64,000 nucleotides of DNA from an uncultured Holophagaceae bacterium. Lineage in GTDB: Bacteria; Acidobacteriota; Holophagae; Holophagales; Holophagaceae. The DNA lies in assembly GCA_903884655.1 (NCBI GenBank), contig CAISFO010000079.1, forward strand, positions 62,001 through 126,000, read 5' to 3'. This document shows, piece by piece, positions 35,115 to 43,496 of the stretch. Positions within the stretch are counted from its first letter, which is position 1. Each line of letters opens with the position of its first letter. Below the pieces are notes generated by a model that did not search any database, was not told the origin of the DNA, and saw only the letters and a list, made by a program, of their open reading frames with translations. A program made the position numbers and the translations under genes.

Positions 35115-36316
35115 CCATGGACTCCATCGCCCTTTCCCGGCAGATGCTCGACGGCGACAAGATGATCGTCAACATGGGGCCTTCGCACCCCACCACCCAC
35201 GGCACCCTGCGCATCGTGCTGGAGCTCGAAGGCGAGACCATCACCAAGGCCACGCCGGAGATGGGCTACCTCCACCGCGGCGTGGAGAAGCTGGGCGAAA
35301 GCCTCAGCTACCAGCAGTTCATTCCCCTGACGGACCGCCTGAACTACTGCAGCTCCATCATGAACAATGTGGGCTACTGCACGGCGGTGGAGAAGCTGCT
35401 GGACATCCCGATTCCCAAGCGGGCGCAGCACCTGCGTGTGCTTCTGTCCGAGCTGGCCCGGGTGGCCGACCACATCGTGTGCGTGGGCGTCAACGCCGTG
35501 GACATCGGCGCCTTCACCGCCTTCCTCTACCTCTTCAAGCAGCGCGAAACCGCCTACGAGCTCTTCGAGCTGGCCTCGGGCCAGCGCCTGCACACCAGCT
35601 TCACCCGCATCGGCGGCCTCATGCGGGACATTCCCGCTGGCTTCGTCCCGCTGGCCGAGCGCTTCCTGGTGGAGTGCTCCGCGGCCATCGATGAACTGGA
35701 GCGCCTGCTCACCCACAACCCCATCTGGCATGACCGCACCAAGGGCATCGGTGCCATCAGCGCCGAGGACGCCATCAACTGGGGCTACACGGGCCCCTGC
35801 CTCCGCGCCGCCGGCGTCCCCCAGGACCTGCGCAAGGCCCAGCCCTACCTGGGCTACGAGACCTATGACTTCGACATCGCCATCGGTACCACCGGCGACG
35901 TGTTCGACCGCTACCTGGTGCGCGTGGAGGAAATGCGGCAGAGCCTGCGCATCATCCGCCAGGTGCTGGACCGCCTGGAACCCGGCCCCGTCATCGTGGA
36001 CGATCCCAAGGTGGCCCTGCCGCCCAAGGAGAAGGTCTATACCCGGATGGAAAGCCTCATCCACCACTTCAAGCTCATCATGCATGGCATGGAGATGCCC
36101 GTGGGCGAGGTCTACAGTGCCACCGAAGCCGCCAACGGCGAGCTGGGCTTCTACCTTGTGAGCGACGGCGGCAAGAACCCCTACCGCATCCGCGTTCGGC
36201 CCCCCTGCCTGCCCATCTTCAGCAGCTTCGAGGACCAGGTGAAGGGCGGGCTCATCGCTGATGCGGTCGCCGTGCTTGGCGCGATGAATATCATTGCGGG
36301 TGAGCTAGATCGCTAA
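35111..36316 (+). CDS. nuoD: NADH-quinone oxidoreductase subunit D
   Basis: The 401-residue 49-kDa-type subunit builds the quinone-binding cavity with NuoB. Motifs include MGPSHPTTHGTLRI, EMGYLHRGVEKL, the TPFL-region equivalent QQFIPLTDRLNY and the C-terminal GAMNIIAGELDR, so it is complete. ATG 35111 overlaps the nuoC stop; AGGAG lies just upstream. The operon stops here: the next complex I genes, nuoEF, resume only at 41.5 kb, and the bases after the stop are repeat-rich noncoding DNA. Confidence 0.96.
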   Translation: MTMDSIALSRQMLDGDKMIVNMGPSHPTTHGTLRIVLELEGETITKATPEMGYLHRGVEKLGESLSYQQFIPLTDRLNYCSSIMNNVGYCTAVEKLLDIPIPKRAQHLRVLLSELARVADHIVCVGVNAVDIGAFTAFLYLFKQRETAYELFELASGQRLHTSFTRIGGLMRDIPAGFVPLAERFLVECSAAIDELERLLTHNPIWHDRTKGIGAISAEDAINWGYTGPCLRAAGVPQDLRKAQPYLGYETYDFDIAIGTTGDVFDRYLVRVEEMRQSLRIIRQVLDRLEPGPVIVDDPKVALPPKEKVYTRMESLIHHFKLIMHGMEMPVGEVYSATEAANGELGFYLVSDGGKNPYRIRVRPPCLPIFSSFEDQVKGGLIADAVAVLGAMNIIAGELDR

Positions 36317-36867
36317 CGCGCCGAGGACAGCAGCTGGGCGAAGCCCGGATGCCGGACTGGGGGCTATGAGGCCGAAGCAGGGAGGCTCCGTCTCCGCGAG
36401 GCGCCAGCCGAGTGGGAGCACGCGGAGCATGCGATAGACGGAGGGAGGCCGACCGCGCGCGTAGCGCGTGACCCCGCAGGGGCGAGGCCCAGGGAGGCTC
36501 CGCCTCCGCGAGCCTGCGAGCGGGAGGGCGCTCGTGGAGCGCCCGTCAGGCGGAGGGCCGAGTCATGCCGAAGCAGGGAGGCTCGCCCGGCCAAGGCATG
36601 CGTCGGCAGGAGTCTATGGGCCTCTCCACGGGGCGACAGCCGATTGGGTGCAGGCGCGGCGCGGGATTGATTGAGGGAGGCTGACCTGTGCGGGCCGCAT
36701 GACTCCGCGGGGGCGACGCCCAGGGCGTATGCGGCGCCACGGTTGTCACTCCGGGGTTGGTAATATGAATCATCCCCCCGACCGAGTGGTCCGAAGTAGT
36801 GGTGCACGTGTCCACGGGATGGCTATCAACGACTCCATTTTTCGATTCGCCTTGTGGAGCAAAACCA
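36317..36867. repeat. Noncoding repeat-rich stretch after nuoD
   Basis: These 551 bases hold no supported gene. Imperfect units recur: GCCGAAGCAGGGAGGCTC at 36371 and 36568, AGGGAGGCTCCG-CTCCGCGAG at 36379 and 36491, and GAC(C/T)CCGC(A/G)GGGGCGA(G/C)GCCCAGGG at 36470 and 36701. Many units are self-complementary (for example GGGCGCTC-gtg-GAGCGCCC at 36526). The composition resembles a decayed array of palindromic repeats. The final 100 bases become AT-richer and probably carry the promoter of the histidine kinase gene. Confidence 0.6.
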
Positions 36868-38523
36868 GTGCTGACCAGACACCTTCAGTCCCACCCACTG
36901 GCCGCTGCCTTCTCCTTCGTCGTTCTCTTCAGCGTTCTGTTCTTCGCCCTCCATGGAAGACTGGCGGACAACGTCTTCATCATCGGCAATCTGTTGCCCC
37001 TCATCTTCGGTGCGATTTTCGGCATGAGGTGGGGCATTGTTTATGCGCTCATTCATGGAGCCGAGGCCTTGCTCCTTGGTTCCGTCAGCGGGGTCAGCTT
37101 TGATCGCTTCATCTCCCAGGGCATACCCGCTGTCATCGTGACGGCCATCCTCGGCGGTGCCATTGGACGCATCAGGGACCTGACAATGAGTCTCAAGCGG
37201 GAACTCAAGGAGCGTCAGCGGTACGCAAGCGAACTCCAGGAGCACAAGGAACATCTCGAGTCACTGGTAGAGGCGCGAACCGCCGACCTCATCAAGAGCA
37301 ACAATCGGCTCCGGCAAGAAATCTCCGAACGCGAGAAGGTTGAGACGGAGAAACAGGACCTCGCGGCCAGCCTGAAACGGGCCGAGAAAATGGAGGCGAT
37401 CGGCCTGCTCGCTGGAAGCGTAGCGCATGACCTGAACAACCTCCTGGGCGGCCTGGTCGGCTATCCGGATTTGATGCTCCTCGATCTGCCTGAGGACAGC
37501 CCCCTGCGCAAACCGCTCGTTGCCATTCGCGAGTCGGGACTGCGGTCAGCGGCGATGGTTCAAGACCTTCTGAGCCTGGCGCGTCGGGGTATCACGTCCA
37601 CACGGGTGCTTGATCTGAACGATGTCGTCTCCGGCATGGTGAAGTCGCCAGAGTTCTCGAGCCTGAAGAACCAGCATCGCGGCGTCCGCATCACGACGAA
37701 CCTTGCCCCGTCTCTCCTCCACATCCACGGCTCGGCTGGCAATCTGGCCAGGGCCATCCTGAACCTCGTGATCAACGCCATGGAGGCCATCGAGAGCGAA
37801 GGCCAGGTTGTGATCTCCACCGAGAACACCTATGTGGACACGCCTTCTGGTCGCTACGAATTGCTGGAGGAAGGCGAGTACGTCGCTCTTACGGTCGAAG
37901 ACACCGGAAGGGGAATCCAGGATGAGGATCTGGATCGGATCTTCGAGCCCTTCTACACAAAAAAGGTGATGGGCCGCAGTGGAACTGGCCTCGGGATGGC
38001 GATCGTGTGGGGAACGGTGAAGGATCACAATGGCTTCATCGATGTTCGTAGCGAGCTAGGTAGAGGCACGACCTTCACACTCTTTCTGCCGGCAACGAGA
38101 GAACAGCCCGGAGCAGACCTTCGTGAGGTGAAACTCGATGACCTGATTGGCAACGGAGAGTCAATTCTCGTCGTCGATGACGTCAGGATGCAAGGGGATC
38201 TCTGCGTGGCAATGCTCGCAAAGCTGGGCTATTCGGTTGCCTTGGCCTCCAGCGGCGAAGAGGCCATCGAGCACCTCAAGCAGCACCCAGTCGACCTGCT
38301 GATTCTGGACATGATCATGCTGCCCGGCATCGACGGTCTGGAGACGTATCGGCGGATCGTCGAAAATAATCCCGGTCAGAAAGCCATCATCGTGAGTGGA
38401 TTCTCAGAGAGCCAAAAAGTGAAGGAGGCTCAAGCTCTCGGCGCCGGTGCCTACTGTCGCAAGCCATTCACGTTCGAGAATATAGCGGTGATAGTCAGGG
38501 ATGAGTTGCGGAGACGGGGCTGA
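36868..38523 (+). CDS. Hybrid sensor histidine kinase with C-terminal receiver
   Basis: The 551-residue membrane kinase has about four N-terminal helices (to about residue 105) and a coiled coil (RELKERQRYASELQEHKEHLE). The dimerisation box has the phospho-His (AGSVAHDLNNLLGG), then the ATPase N, G1 and G2 boxes (NLVINAMEAI, VEDTGRGI, GTGLGMAI). A receiver follows with Asp in LLILDMIMLPG. GTG 36868 is preceded by GGAG; an upstream GTG at 36799 would put 23 nonhydrophobic residues before the first helix. The DNA is visibly lower in GC than its neighbours, which suggests acquisition. No output gene is adjacent. Confidence 0.88.
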   Translation: MLTRHLQSHPLAAAFSFVVLFSVLFFALHGRLADNVFIIGNLLPLIFGAIFGMRWGIVYALIHGAEALLLGSVSGVSFDRFISQGIPAVIVTAILGGAIGRIRDLTMSLKRELKERQRYASELQEHKEHLESLVEARTADLIKSNNRLRQEISEREKVETEKQDLAASLKRAEKMEAIGLLAGSVAHDLNNLLGGLVGYPDLMLLDLPEDSPLRKPLVAIRESGLRSAAMVQDLLSLARRGITSTRVLDLNDVVSGMVKSPEFSSLKNQHRGVRITTNLAPSLLHIHGSAGNLARAILNLVINAMEAIESEGQVVISTENTYVDTPSGRYELLEEGEYVALTVEDTGRGIQDEDLDRIFEPFYTKKVMGRSGTGLGMAIVWGTVKDHNGFIDVRSELGRGTTFTLFLPATREQPGADLREVKLDDLIGNGESILVVDDVRMQGDLCVAMLAKLGYSVALASSGEEAIEHLKQHPVDLLILDMIMLPGIDGLETYRRIVENNPGQKAIIVSGFSESQKVKEAQALGAGAYCRKPFTFENIAVIVRDELRRRG

Positions 38524-38590
38524 CGGATGGTCAGGCGCAGGTGGGTGTGGTGCCCGTGCATCCTGGCTTCTAGAGCCAGGCGAAACCTTC
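38520..38590 (-). pseudogene. Remnant of a MarR-family gene
   Basis: Read on the minus strand, these bases encode LALEARMHGHH, matching LALEAKMHGRH in the intact MarR gene at 39996-40487. About 24 of 28 bases are shared over the core, with differences mostly at third codon positions. No start, stop or remaining domain survives. It lies directly after the histidine kinase gene. Confidence 0.55.
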
Positions 38591-38609
38591 TGAAAGCTCC
38601 GCGGCGCCG

Positions 38610-39953
38610 ATGAAGATCCTGCTCATCACACCGGAGAACCCGTTCCTCCGCGCCTTTCGGCGGGGTCAGCTCAACAACTTCGCCCAGCTGACCATGCCGC
38701 ATCTCGCGGGTTTCGTGCCCCGGCAGCACCAGGTCACGCTGCTCGATGAGCACGTCCAGACCGTGGATGTCGAGGCGCCCTTCGATCTGGTCGGGATCAC
38801 CTGCAGCACGCCCAACGCGAGTCACGTCTACCGCATGGCGGACGCCTTCCGCGCCCGGGGTCGGCTCGTGGTCCTCGGGGGACCCCATCCGACCCTGCTG
38901 CCCGACGAGGCGCGGCCCCACGCGGATGCGCTGGTCCTCGGGGAGGCGGAGACCGCCTGGCCCCAGCTGCTGGAGGATGTGGTCCGGGGCGATCTCCAGC
39001 CGGAATACCTTTCTTTGCCGGGTAACCCGCCAACCCTGGCACAGCTGCCGATCCCGCGGCGGGATCTGATCGCGGGCCGACGCTGGCTGACCGATACGGT
39101 GATCGCCACCCGGGGTTGCCCACACCGCTGCCATTTCTGCAACCTCCGCCAGATCTACGCGCCAGAGCTGCGATTTCGGCCTGTGTCGGAGGTCGCGGCG
39201 GAAATCAGAGGGCTTCGCTCTCCATTTTTCGCCTTCTGGGACGACCAGCTCTTCATGGATCGGGACTATGCCCTTCGGCTGTTCGGGGCCCTGGAAGGGC
39301 TGAACCGCCGGTGGGCGGCGATGGTCACCCAGGACAGCATCCGTGACGACCGCCTGCTCAAGGCGGCAGCCCGGGCCGGATGCACCTGTCTCTTCCTCGG
39401 TCTGGAGTCGGTCTCCGAGGCGAGCCTGGGCTCCGTCAACAAAGCGTTCAACCGGGTGGAGGGGTACGGCGACCTTGTCGCCCGGATCCATGCCCACGCG
39501 ATTTCCGTCCAGGCCGGCATCATGTTCGGCTTCGACGGCGACGATGAGGCCTGCTTCGAAAGGACCCTCGACCTGGCGACCCGCATCGGCCTGGACGGAG
39601 CCACCATTAGCATCCTCACCCCGTTCCCGCAGACCGAAGTGTTTCGCCAGCTCGATGGGGCCGGGCGCCTGCTGACCCGCGATTGGAGTTATTTCAACGG
39701 CAAGACAGCCGTGGCCTTCAGCCCGGCGAACATGAGCCCGGAGGCACTGTGGAACGGCTACATGTGGTTCCGGCGCCGGTTCTTTTCCCGGCGCTGCACC
39801 CTCGAGCGGATCGCACGGTCAGGGGTCCGGCCCCTGCAAGCGCTGGCGCTGAACTGGGGCTACCGGCGTGCCCTGGGGAACCCGATACCGGGCTGGCCCA
39901 TTCCCGGTGGAGACCGCAGAGCGGAGCTCGACTGGCCCAGGTCAGGCAGATGA
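38610..39953 (+). CDS. B12-binding-domain radical SAM protein
   Basis: The 447-residue protein has an N-terminal cobalamin-binding Rossmann domain (LLITPENPF, GITCSTPNA, VVLGGPHPTLLPDEA). A radical SAM domain follows with the cluster motif TRGCPHRCHFC (CX3CX2C, near residue 175) and GIMFGFDGDDEACF. The class includes HpnP/HpnJ hopanoid enzymes, methyltransferases and BchE-like cyclases; the reaction cannot be assigned. The DExH-less cobalamin site (VTLLDEHVQTVD) may mean weak or base-off binding. No strong ribosome-binding site precedes ATG 38610. Confidence 0.85.
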   Translation: MKILLITPENPFLRAFRRGQLNNFAQLTMPHLAGFVPRQHQVTLLDEHVQTVDVEAPFDLVGITCSTPNASHVYRMADAFRARGRLVVLGGPHPTLLPDEARPHADALVLGEAETAWPQLLEDVVRGDLQPEYLSLPGNPPTLAQLPIPRRDLIAGRRWLTDTVIATRGCPHRCHFCNLRQIYAPELRFRPVSEVAAEIRGLRSPFFAFWDDQLFMDRDYALRLFGALEGLNRRWAAMVTQDSIRDDRLLKAAARAGCTCLFLGLESVSEASLGSVNKAFNRVEGYGDLVARIHAHAISVQAGIMFGFDGDDEACFERTLDLATRIGLDGATISILTPFPQTEVFRQLDGAGRLLTRDWSYFNGKTAVAFSPANMSPEALWNGYMWFRRRFFSRRCTLERIARSGVRPLQALALNWGYRRALGNPIPGWPIPGGDRRAELDWPRSGR

Positions 39954-39995
39954 GCCTCCCCGCTTCCAGCTGCCTGAGAGGTGTCTCAAGCTCGA

Positions 39996-40487
39996 TCAGG
40001 GCTTGATCAGCGCCTCCAGCTGCGCCCGATGGTCGTTGCGGAGCCGTTCCAGGATGGCCAGCAGGGCCTCCCGTTCCTCCGCGCTGATGGCACGGTCCAC
40101 TTGCTGGCACAGCGCCTGATGCCGCCCGTGCATCTTGGCCTCCAGGGCCAGTCCCTTGGGGGTGATCTGCACCCGGCTGCCCCGGCGGTCGGCGGGGTTC
40201 TCGCAGCGCTTCACCAGGCTCCGGGCCTCCAGTCGGTTAACCAGACGCGGCACGTCGGCGAAGCGGTAGATCATGCGGCAGCGGATGTCCTTCACCAGGT
40301 AGCCGTCCTTGGGCCCGCCCTTGAGGATGCGGAGCACGTTGAACTGCTGGTCCGAGATGCCCTCGGGCTCGTAGAGGCACTCGTCAAAGAGGCGCGCCAC
40401 GTACTCCCGGGTGAGGAGCAGGGCCAAGGCCACCTCATGACCGGGCTCGAGGGGCTTGGCGATCTGGAGTTCCTCGCGGATGTGCAT
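39996..40487 (-). CDS. MarR-family transcriptional regulator
   Basis: The 163-residue winged-helix repressor has ISDQQFNVLRILKG leading into the recognition region (RCRMIYRFADVPRLVNRLEARSLVKR) and the wing with the family DR motif (ENPADRRGSRVQITPKG). Helices at both ends form the dimer interface. It is divergently transcribed from the YceI gene across a 110-base spacer with a spaced inverted repeat, so it probably controls that gene and itself. GGGAG sits 7 bases before ATG 40487. The ligand is unknown. Confidence 0.92.
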   Translation of the reverse strand: MHIREELQIAKPLEPGHEVALALLLTREYVARLFDECLYEPEGISDQQFNVLRILKGGPKDGYLVKDIRCRMIYRFADVPRLVNRLEARSLVKRCENPADRRGSRVQITPKGLALEAKMHGRHQALCQQVDRAISAEEREALLAILERLRNDHRAQLEALIKP

Positions 40488-40527
40488 GGCAGGCTCCCAT
40501 GGATGAGAATGACAGAAAGTTCAAAAA

Positions 40528-40581
40528 AGGTGTTGCAACTCCCGAATTTGAACCTAGACTATATTGCATGGTGAAACACCT
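40528..40581 (+). promoter_or_regulatory. Promoter and spaced inverted repeat upstream of the YceI gene
   Basis: A promoter TTGCAA (40533-40538), 16 bases, TAGACT (40555-40560) faces the YceI gene. It is bracketed by AGGTGTT (40528-40534) and its complement AACACCT (40575-40581). A repressor binding both arms, plausibly the divergent MarR protein, would cover the promoter. Confidence 0.5.
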
Positions 40582-40597
40582 ATTTTCTGGAGGCCCC

Positions 40598-41176
40598 ATG
40601 CGCCACCCCTTCCGCACCCTTCTGGCCGTGCTCGCCCTGGCCGCCCTGCCGGCCCTGGCCCAGGACACGTACAAGATCGATCCCGTTCACAGCGAGATCA
40701 GCTTCAAGATCCGTCACCTGCTGGCCAAGGTGAACGGCCGTTTCACCAAGTTCTCGGGCGACATCCAGGTGGATGCCAAGGACATCACCAAGTCCACTGT
40801 GGAGGTCAGCATTGACGCCGCGAGCATCAATACCGACAACGAGGCCCGGGATAAGCACCTCCGCAGCGATGCCTTCTTCGATGTGGCCAAGTACCCCACC
40901 ATCACCTTCAAAAGCACTTCGGTGAAGGAGGTCTCGAAGGGCAAGCTGGAGGTGACCGGCGACTTTACCCTGCACGGAGTCACCAAGCGCATCACCTTCC
41001 CCATCACCAACGCCGGGACCATGGCGGGCATGCAGCCCGGCAGCGTCGTGGGGGGGTTCACCGATGGTGCCCTGACCATCAACCGCAATGAATACGGCAT
41101 CAAGACCTTCCCCGGCGCCTTGGGCGACGATGTGGCCATTGCCCTGAACGTCGAGGCGGGCAAGATCACCAAATAG
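40598..41176 (+). CDS. YceI-family periplasmic lipid-binding protein
   Basis: The 192-residue protein has a cleavable signal (LLAVLALAALPALAQ). The mature part is a YceI beta-barrel: YKIDPVHSEISFKIRHL, RFTKFSGDIQVD, RDKHLRSDAFFDVAKYPTI and FTLHGVTKRITFPI. Relatives bind isoprenoid or polyene lipids in a lipocalin-like cavity and are induced by stress or base. ATG 40598 has TGGAGG five bases upstream. It is followed after 13 bases by the CDGSH gene, with a terminator after that, so the two form a short operon behind the MarR-flanked promoter. Confidence 0.94.
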   Translation: MRHPFRTLLAVLALAALPALAQDTYKIDPVHSEISFKIRHLLAKVNGRFTKFSGDIQVDAKDITKSTVEVSIDAASINTDNEARDKHLRSDAFFDVAKYPTITFKSTSVKEVSKGKLEVTGDFTLHGVTKRITFPITNAGTMAGMQPGSVVGGFTDGALTINRNEYGIKTFPGALGDDVAIALNVEAGKITK

Positions 41177-41189
41177 AACGGAGGCTGAG

Positions 41190-41432
41190 ATGAGCGAAGG
41201 AATCCCGAAAGTCGCTGCCAAGACCCCTGCGGTCCTGGACTTGGAGCCAGGCACCTACTTCTGGTGCTCCTGCGGGCTGAGCGCCAAGCAGCCCTTCTGC
41301 GATGGCAGCCACAAGGTCTGCGAGCTGCGTCCCATGAAGGTGGAAGTGCTCGAGGCGGGCAAGAAGGCCCTCTGCCAGTGCAAGCACACCAAGACGGCCC
41401 CCTTCTGTGACGGGAGCCACTGCGACCTGTAG
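41190..41432 (+). CDS. CDGSH iron-sulfur domain protein (two CDGSH motifs)
   Basis: The 80-residue protein has two copies of the C-x-C...CDGSH motif: CSCGLSAKQPFCDGSH and CQCKHTKTAPFCDGSH. Each binds a redox-active [2Fe-2S] cluster through three Cys and one His, as in MitoNEET relatives; bacterial double-motif forms are monomeric. Roles in redox sensing or cluster transfer are family-level knowledge. It is co-directional with the YceI gene and ends before an intrinsic terminator. Confidence 0.93.
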   Translation: MSEGIPKVAAKTPAVLDLEPGTYFWCSCGLSAKQPFCDGSHKVCELRPMKVEVLEAGKKALCQCKHTKTAPFCDGSHCDL

Positions 41433-41457
41433 ATCGGGTCGGGATCTGGACGTGATG

Positions 41458-41495
41458 GGGGGCACCGGGTTTACCGGGGCCCCCTGTTGGTTTTT
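41458..41495 (+). terminator. Rho-independent terminator after the CDGSH gene
   Basis: The stem GGGGGC/GCCCCC plus CCGG/CCGG, with one A-G mismatch and a GTTTA loop (41458-41484), is followed by TGTTGGTTTTT. It separates the YceI-CDGSH unit from nuoE, so nuoEF must have their own promoter in the 33 bases before ATG 41529 or downstream of the stem. Confidence 0.75.
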
Positions 41496-41528
41496 ATGGC
41501 TAAACTGGCCCCTCATGCGAGCGCACCC

Positions 41529-42104
41529 ATGAACCACCCCCAGCCACCCGAGACCTCGAACGAACCCCTGGCCCCCGGCCAGCGGCTGCCATTGTCCGAA
41601 CGGAAGGACTTCAGCCCCGAGGCCGTGGCCGAGATCCAGGCCATCATGGCCAAGTTCCCCGACAAGCTCGCCGCCACCTTGCCAGCGCTCTACATCGCCC
41701 AGCGGGAGTTCGGCTTCGTCAGCCTCTCGGCCATGAAGGCGGTGGCCAAGACGATCGGCATCCCCGAAGGTCATGTCTTCGGCGTGGCCACCTTCTACAC
41801 CATGTATCAGAAGCGACCCGTGGGTAAGTACCACTTCGCCGTCTGCACCAACATCAGCTGCGCCCTGCGCGGCGCCGCCCAGCTGCTGGAGAAGGTCTGC
41901 GAGAAGACCGGCGTGAAGCCAGGCGCGGGGCCCAGCCCCGACGGCATGTGGAGCGTGGAGGAAGTGGAGTGCCTGGCCGGCTGCGGCGTGGCCCCCTGCA
42001 TCCAGGTGAACCAGGACGTCTACGACGAGCTGGTGGACGAGCAGAAGCTCGTCGAGGTGATGGAAGCCTGCAAGCGCGGCGACTACCGCCCCTGGGCTGA
42101 GTGA
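41529..42104 (+). CDS. nuoE: NADH-quinone oxidoreductase subunit E
   Basis: The 191-residue 24-kDa-type subunit binds the N1a [2Fe-2S] cluster with the thioredoxin-like ligand set CX4C (CTNISC) and CX3C (CLAGC). It carries the family segments LPALYIAQREFGFVS and GVATFYTMYQ. A Pro/Glu-rich N-terminal extension of about 30 residues precedes the fold. ATG 41529 was chosen because upstream starts fall inside the terminator. GCTAAACTGG at 41499 is a possible -10 region. It is followed after 12 bases by nuoF. Confidence 0.94.
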   Translation: MNHPQPPETSNEPLAPGQRLPLSERKDFSPEAVAEIQAIMAKFPDKLAATLPALYIAQREFGFVSLSAMKAVAKTIGIPEGHVFGVATFYTMYQKRPVGKYHFAVCTNISCALRGAAQLLEKVCEKTGVKPGAGPSPDGMWSVEEVECLAGCGVAPCIQVNQDVYDELVDEQKLVEVMEACKRGDYRPWAE

Positions 42105-42116
42105 GGGGGAGTGACC

Positions 42117-43487
42117 ATGGCCGCCATCCGCACCAAGCCCGATCACCACACCTACACCTTCCCCGGCTTCGGCTCGGAGAAGTTCCCGAACCTGCTGCTG
42201 CGCGGCGCCGGTGATCTGAACAACTGGCACCTCAAGGTCTATGAACAGCAGCATGAGGGCTACGTCGCCATGAAGGCCGCCCTGAAGCGGGAGCCTGTGG
42301 CGGTCATCGATGAGGTCAAGGCCTCAGGCCTGCGAGGCCGGGGCGGGGCGGGGTTCCCCGCCGGACTCAAATGGTCCTTCATGCCCAAGGACACGCCAGA
42401 GCGCAAGTTCACCCGGTACCTGGTGTGCAACGGTGACGAAGGCGAGCCGGGCACCTTCAAGGACCGCGTCATCCTCGAATACAACCCCCACCAGTTGATC
42501 GAAGGCATGATCATCGGTGGCTGGGCCATGCAGTGCGCCATGGGTTATGTCTACATCCGCGGCGAGTTCCTCTGGCTCATCGAGAAGCTGGAGGCGGCCA
42601 TCCAGCAGGCCCGTGACGCCGGCTACCTCGGCAAGAACATCCTGGGCACCGGGTGGGACTACGACATCCTGGTCTACCGGGGCGCCGGCGCCTACATCTG
42701 TGGCGAGGAGACCGCCCTGCTGAACTCGCTGGAGGGCCGCCGGGGCGAGCCCCGAGTCAAGCCGCCCTTCCCGGCGGCCAAGGGCGCCTTCGGCCAGCCC
42801 ACCACCGTGAACAATGTGGAGACGCTGGCGGCCGTGCCGCCGATCCTCCGCATGGGTGGCGCCGAGTACGCCAAGATCGGCTCGCCCAAGAACACAGGCA
42901 CCCGCATCTTCGGGGTGAGCGGGCATGTCAAGCGACCCGGCATCTACGAGCTGCCCATGGGCACGCCCATGAACTTCCTCGTGGAAGAACTGTGCGGGGG
43001 CTCCAGTACCGGCAAGAAGATCAAGGCCATCATTCCTGGCGGGGCCAGCTGCCCCATGCTGGACGAGAAGGACTTCGACGTTCCCATGGACTTCGACAAC
43101 CTGAAAGCCCGGGGCTCCATGGGCGGGTCCGGCGGCCTCATCGTCATGGACGAGAGCGTCTGCATGGTGCAGGCGACGTTGCGACTCATCAAGTTCTACG
43201 CCCATGAGAGCTGCGGCCAGTGCACGCCCTGCCGCGAAGGCTGCAACTGGCTGGAGATGATCCTCTATCGCATCGAGCACGGCGAAGGGCGCATGGAGGA
43301 CCTGGATCTCATCGCCAGCCTCACGCCGCGCATCGGCATGCGCACCCTCTGTCCCCTGGGCGACGCCGCCTGCGGGCCGGTGGATTCGGCCTTGCAGAAG
43401 TTCCGCCACGAGTTCGAGCATCACATCACCCACAAGACCTGCTACGCCGCGGGCTCGCGACTGCTGACCTCGATCGGCGCCCACTAG
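42117..43487 (+). CDS. nuoF: NADH-quinone oxidoreductase subunit F
   Basis: The 456-residue 51-kDa-type subunit binds FMN and NADH and the N3 [4Fe-4S] cluster. Motifs are GRGGAGFPAGLKW, VCNGDEGEPGTFKD, GAGAYICGEETALLNSLEG and the cluster ligands ESCGQCTPCREG with a later Cys (LCPLGDAACG). It is where NADH delivers electrons to complex I. ATG 42117 has GAGGGGGAG five bases upstream. The next gene is a transporter, not nuoG, so the rest of complex I is encoded outside the window. Confidence 0.96.
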   Translation: MAAIRTKPDHHTYTFPGFGSEKFPNLLLRGAGDLNNWHLKVYEQQHEGYVAMKAALKREPVAVIDEVKASGLRGRGGAGFPAGLKWSFMPKDTPERKFTRYLVCNGDEGEPGTFKDRVILEYNPHQLIEGMIIGGWAMQCAMGYVYIRGEFLWLIEKLEAAIQQARDAGYLGKNILGTGWDYDILVYRGAGAYICGEETALLNSLEGRRGEPRVKPPFPAAKGAFGQPTTVNNVETLAAVPPILRMGGAEYAKIGSPKNTGTRIFGVSGHVKRPGIYELPMGTPMNFLVEELCGGSSTGKKIKAIIPGGASCPMLDEKDFDVPMDFDNLKARGSMGGSGGLIVMDESVCMVQATLRLIKFYAHESCGQCTPCREGCNWLEMILYRIEHGEGRMEDLDLIASLTPRIGMRTLCPLGDAACGPVDSALQKFRHEFEHHITHKTCYAAGSRLLTSIGAH

Positions 43488-43496
43488 GCCTTCCCC

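Noticed and set aside
36799-36867. GTG 36799 as start of the hybrid kinase
   Set aside because: It has no ribosome-binding site and would add 23 non-hydrophobic residues in front of the first membrane helix. GTG 36868 follows a GGAG.
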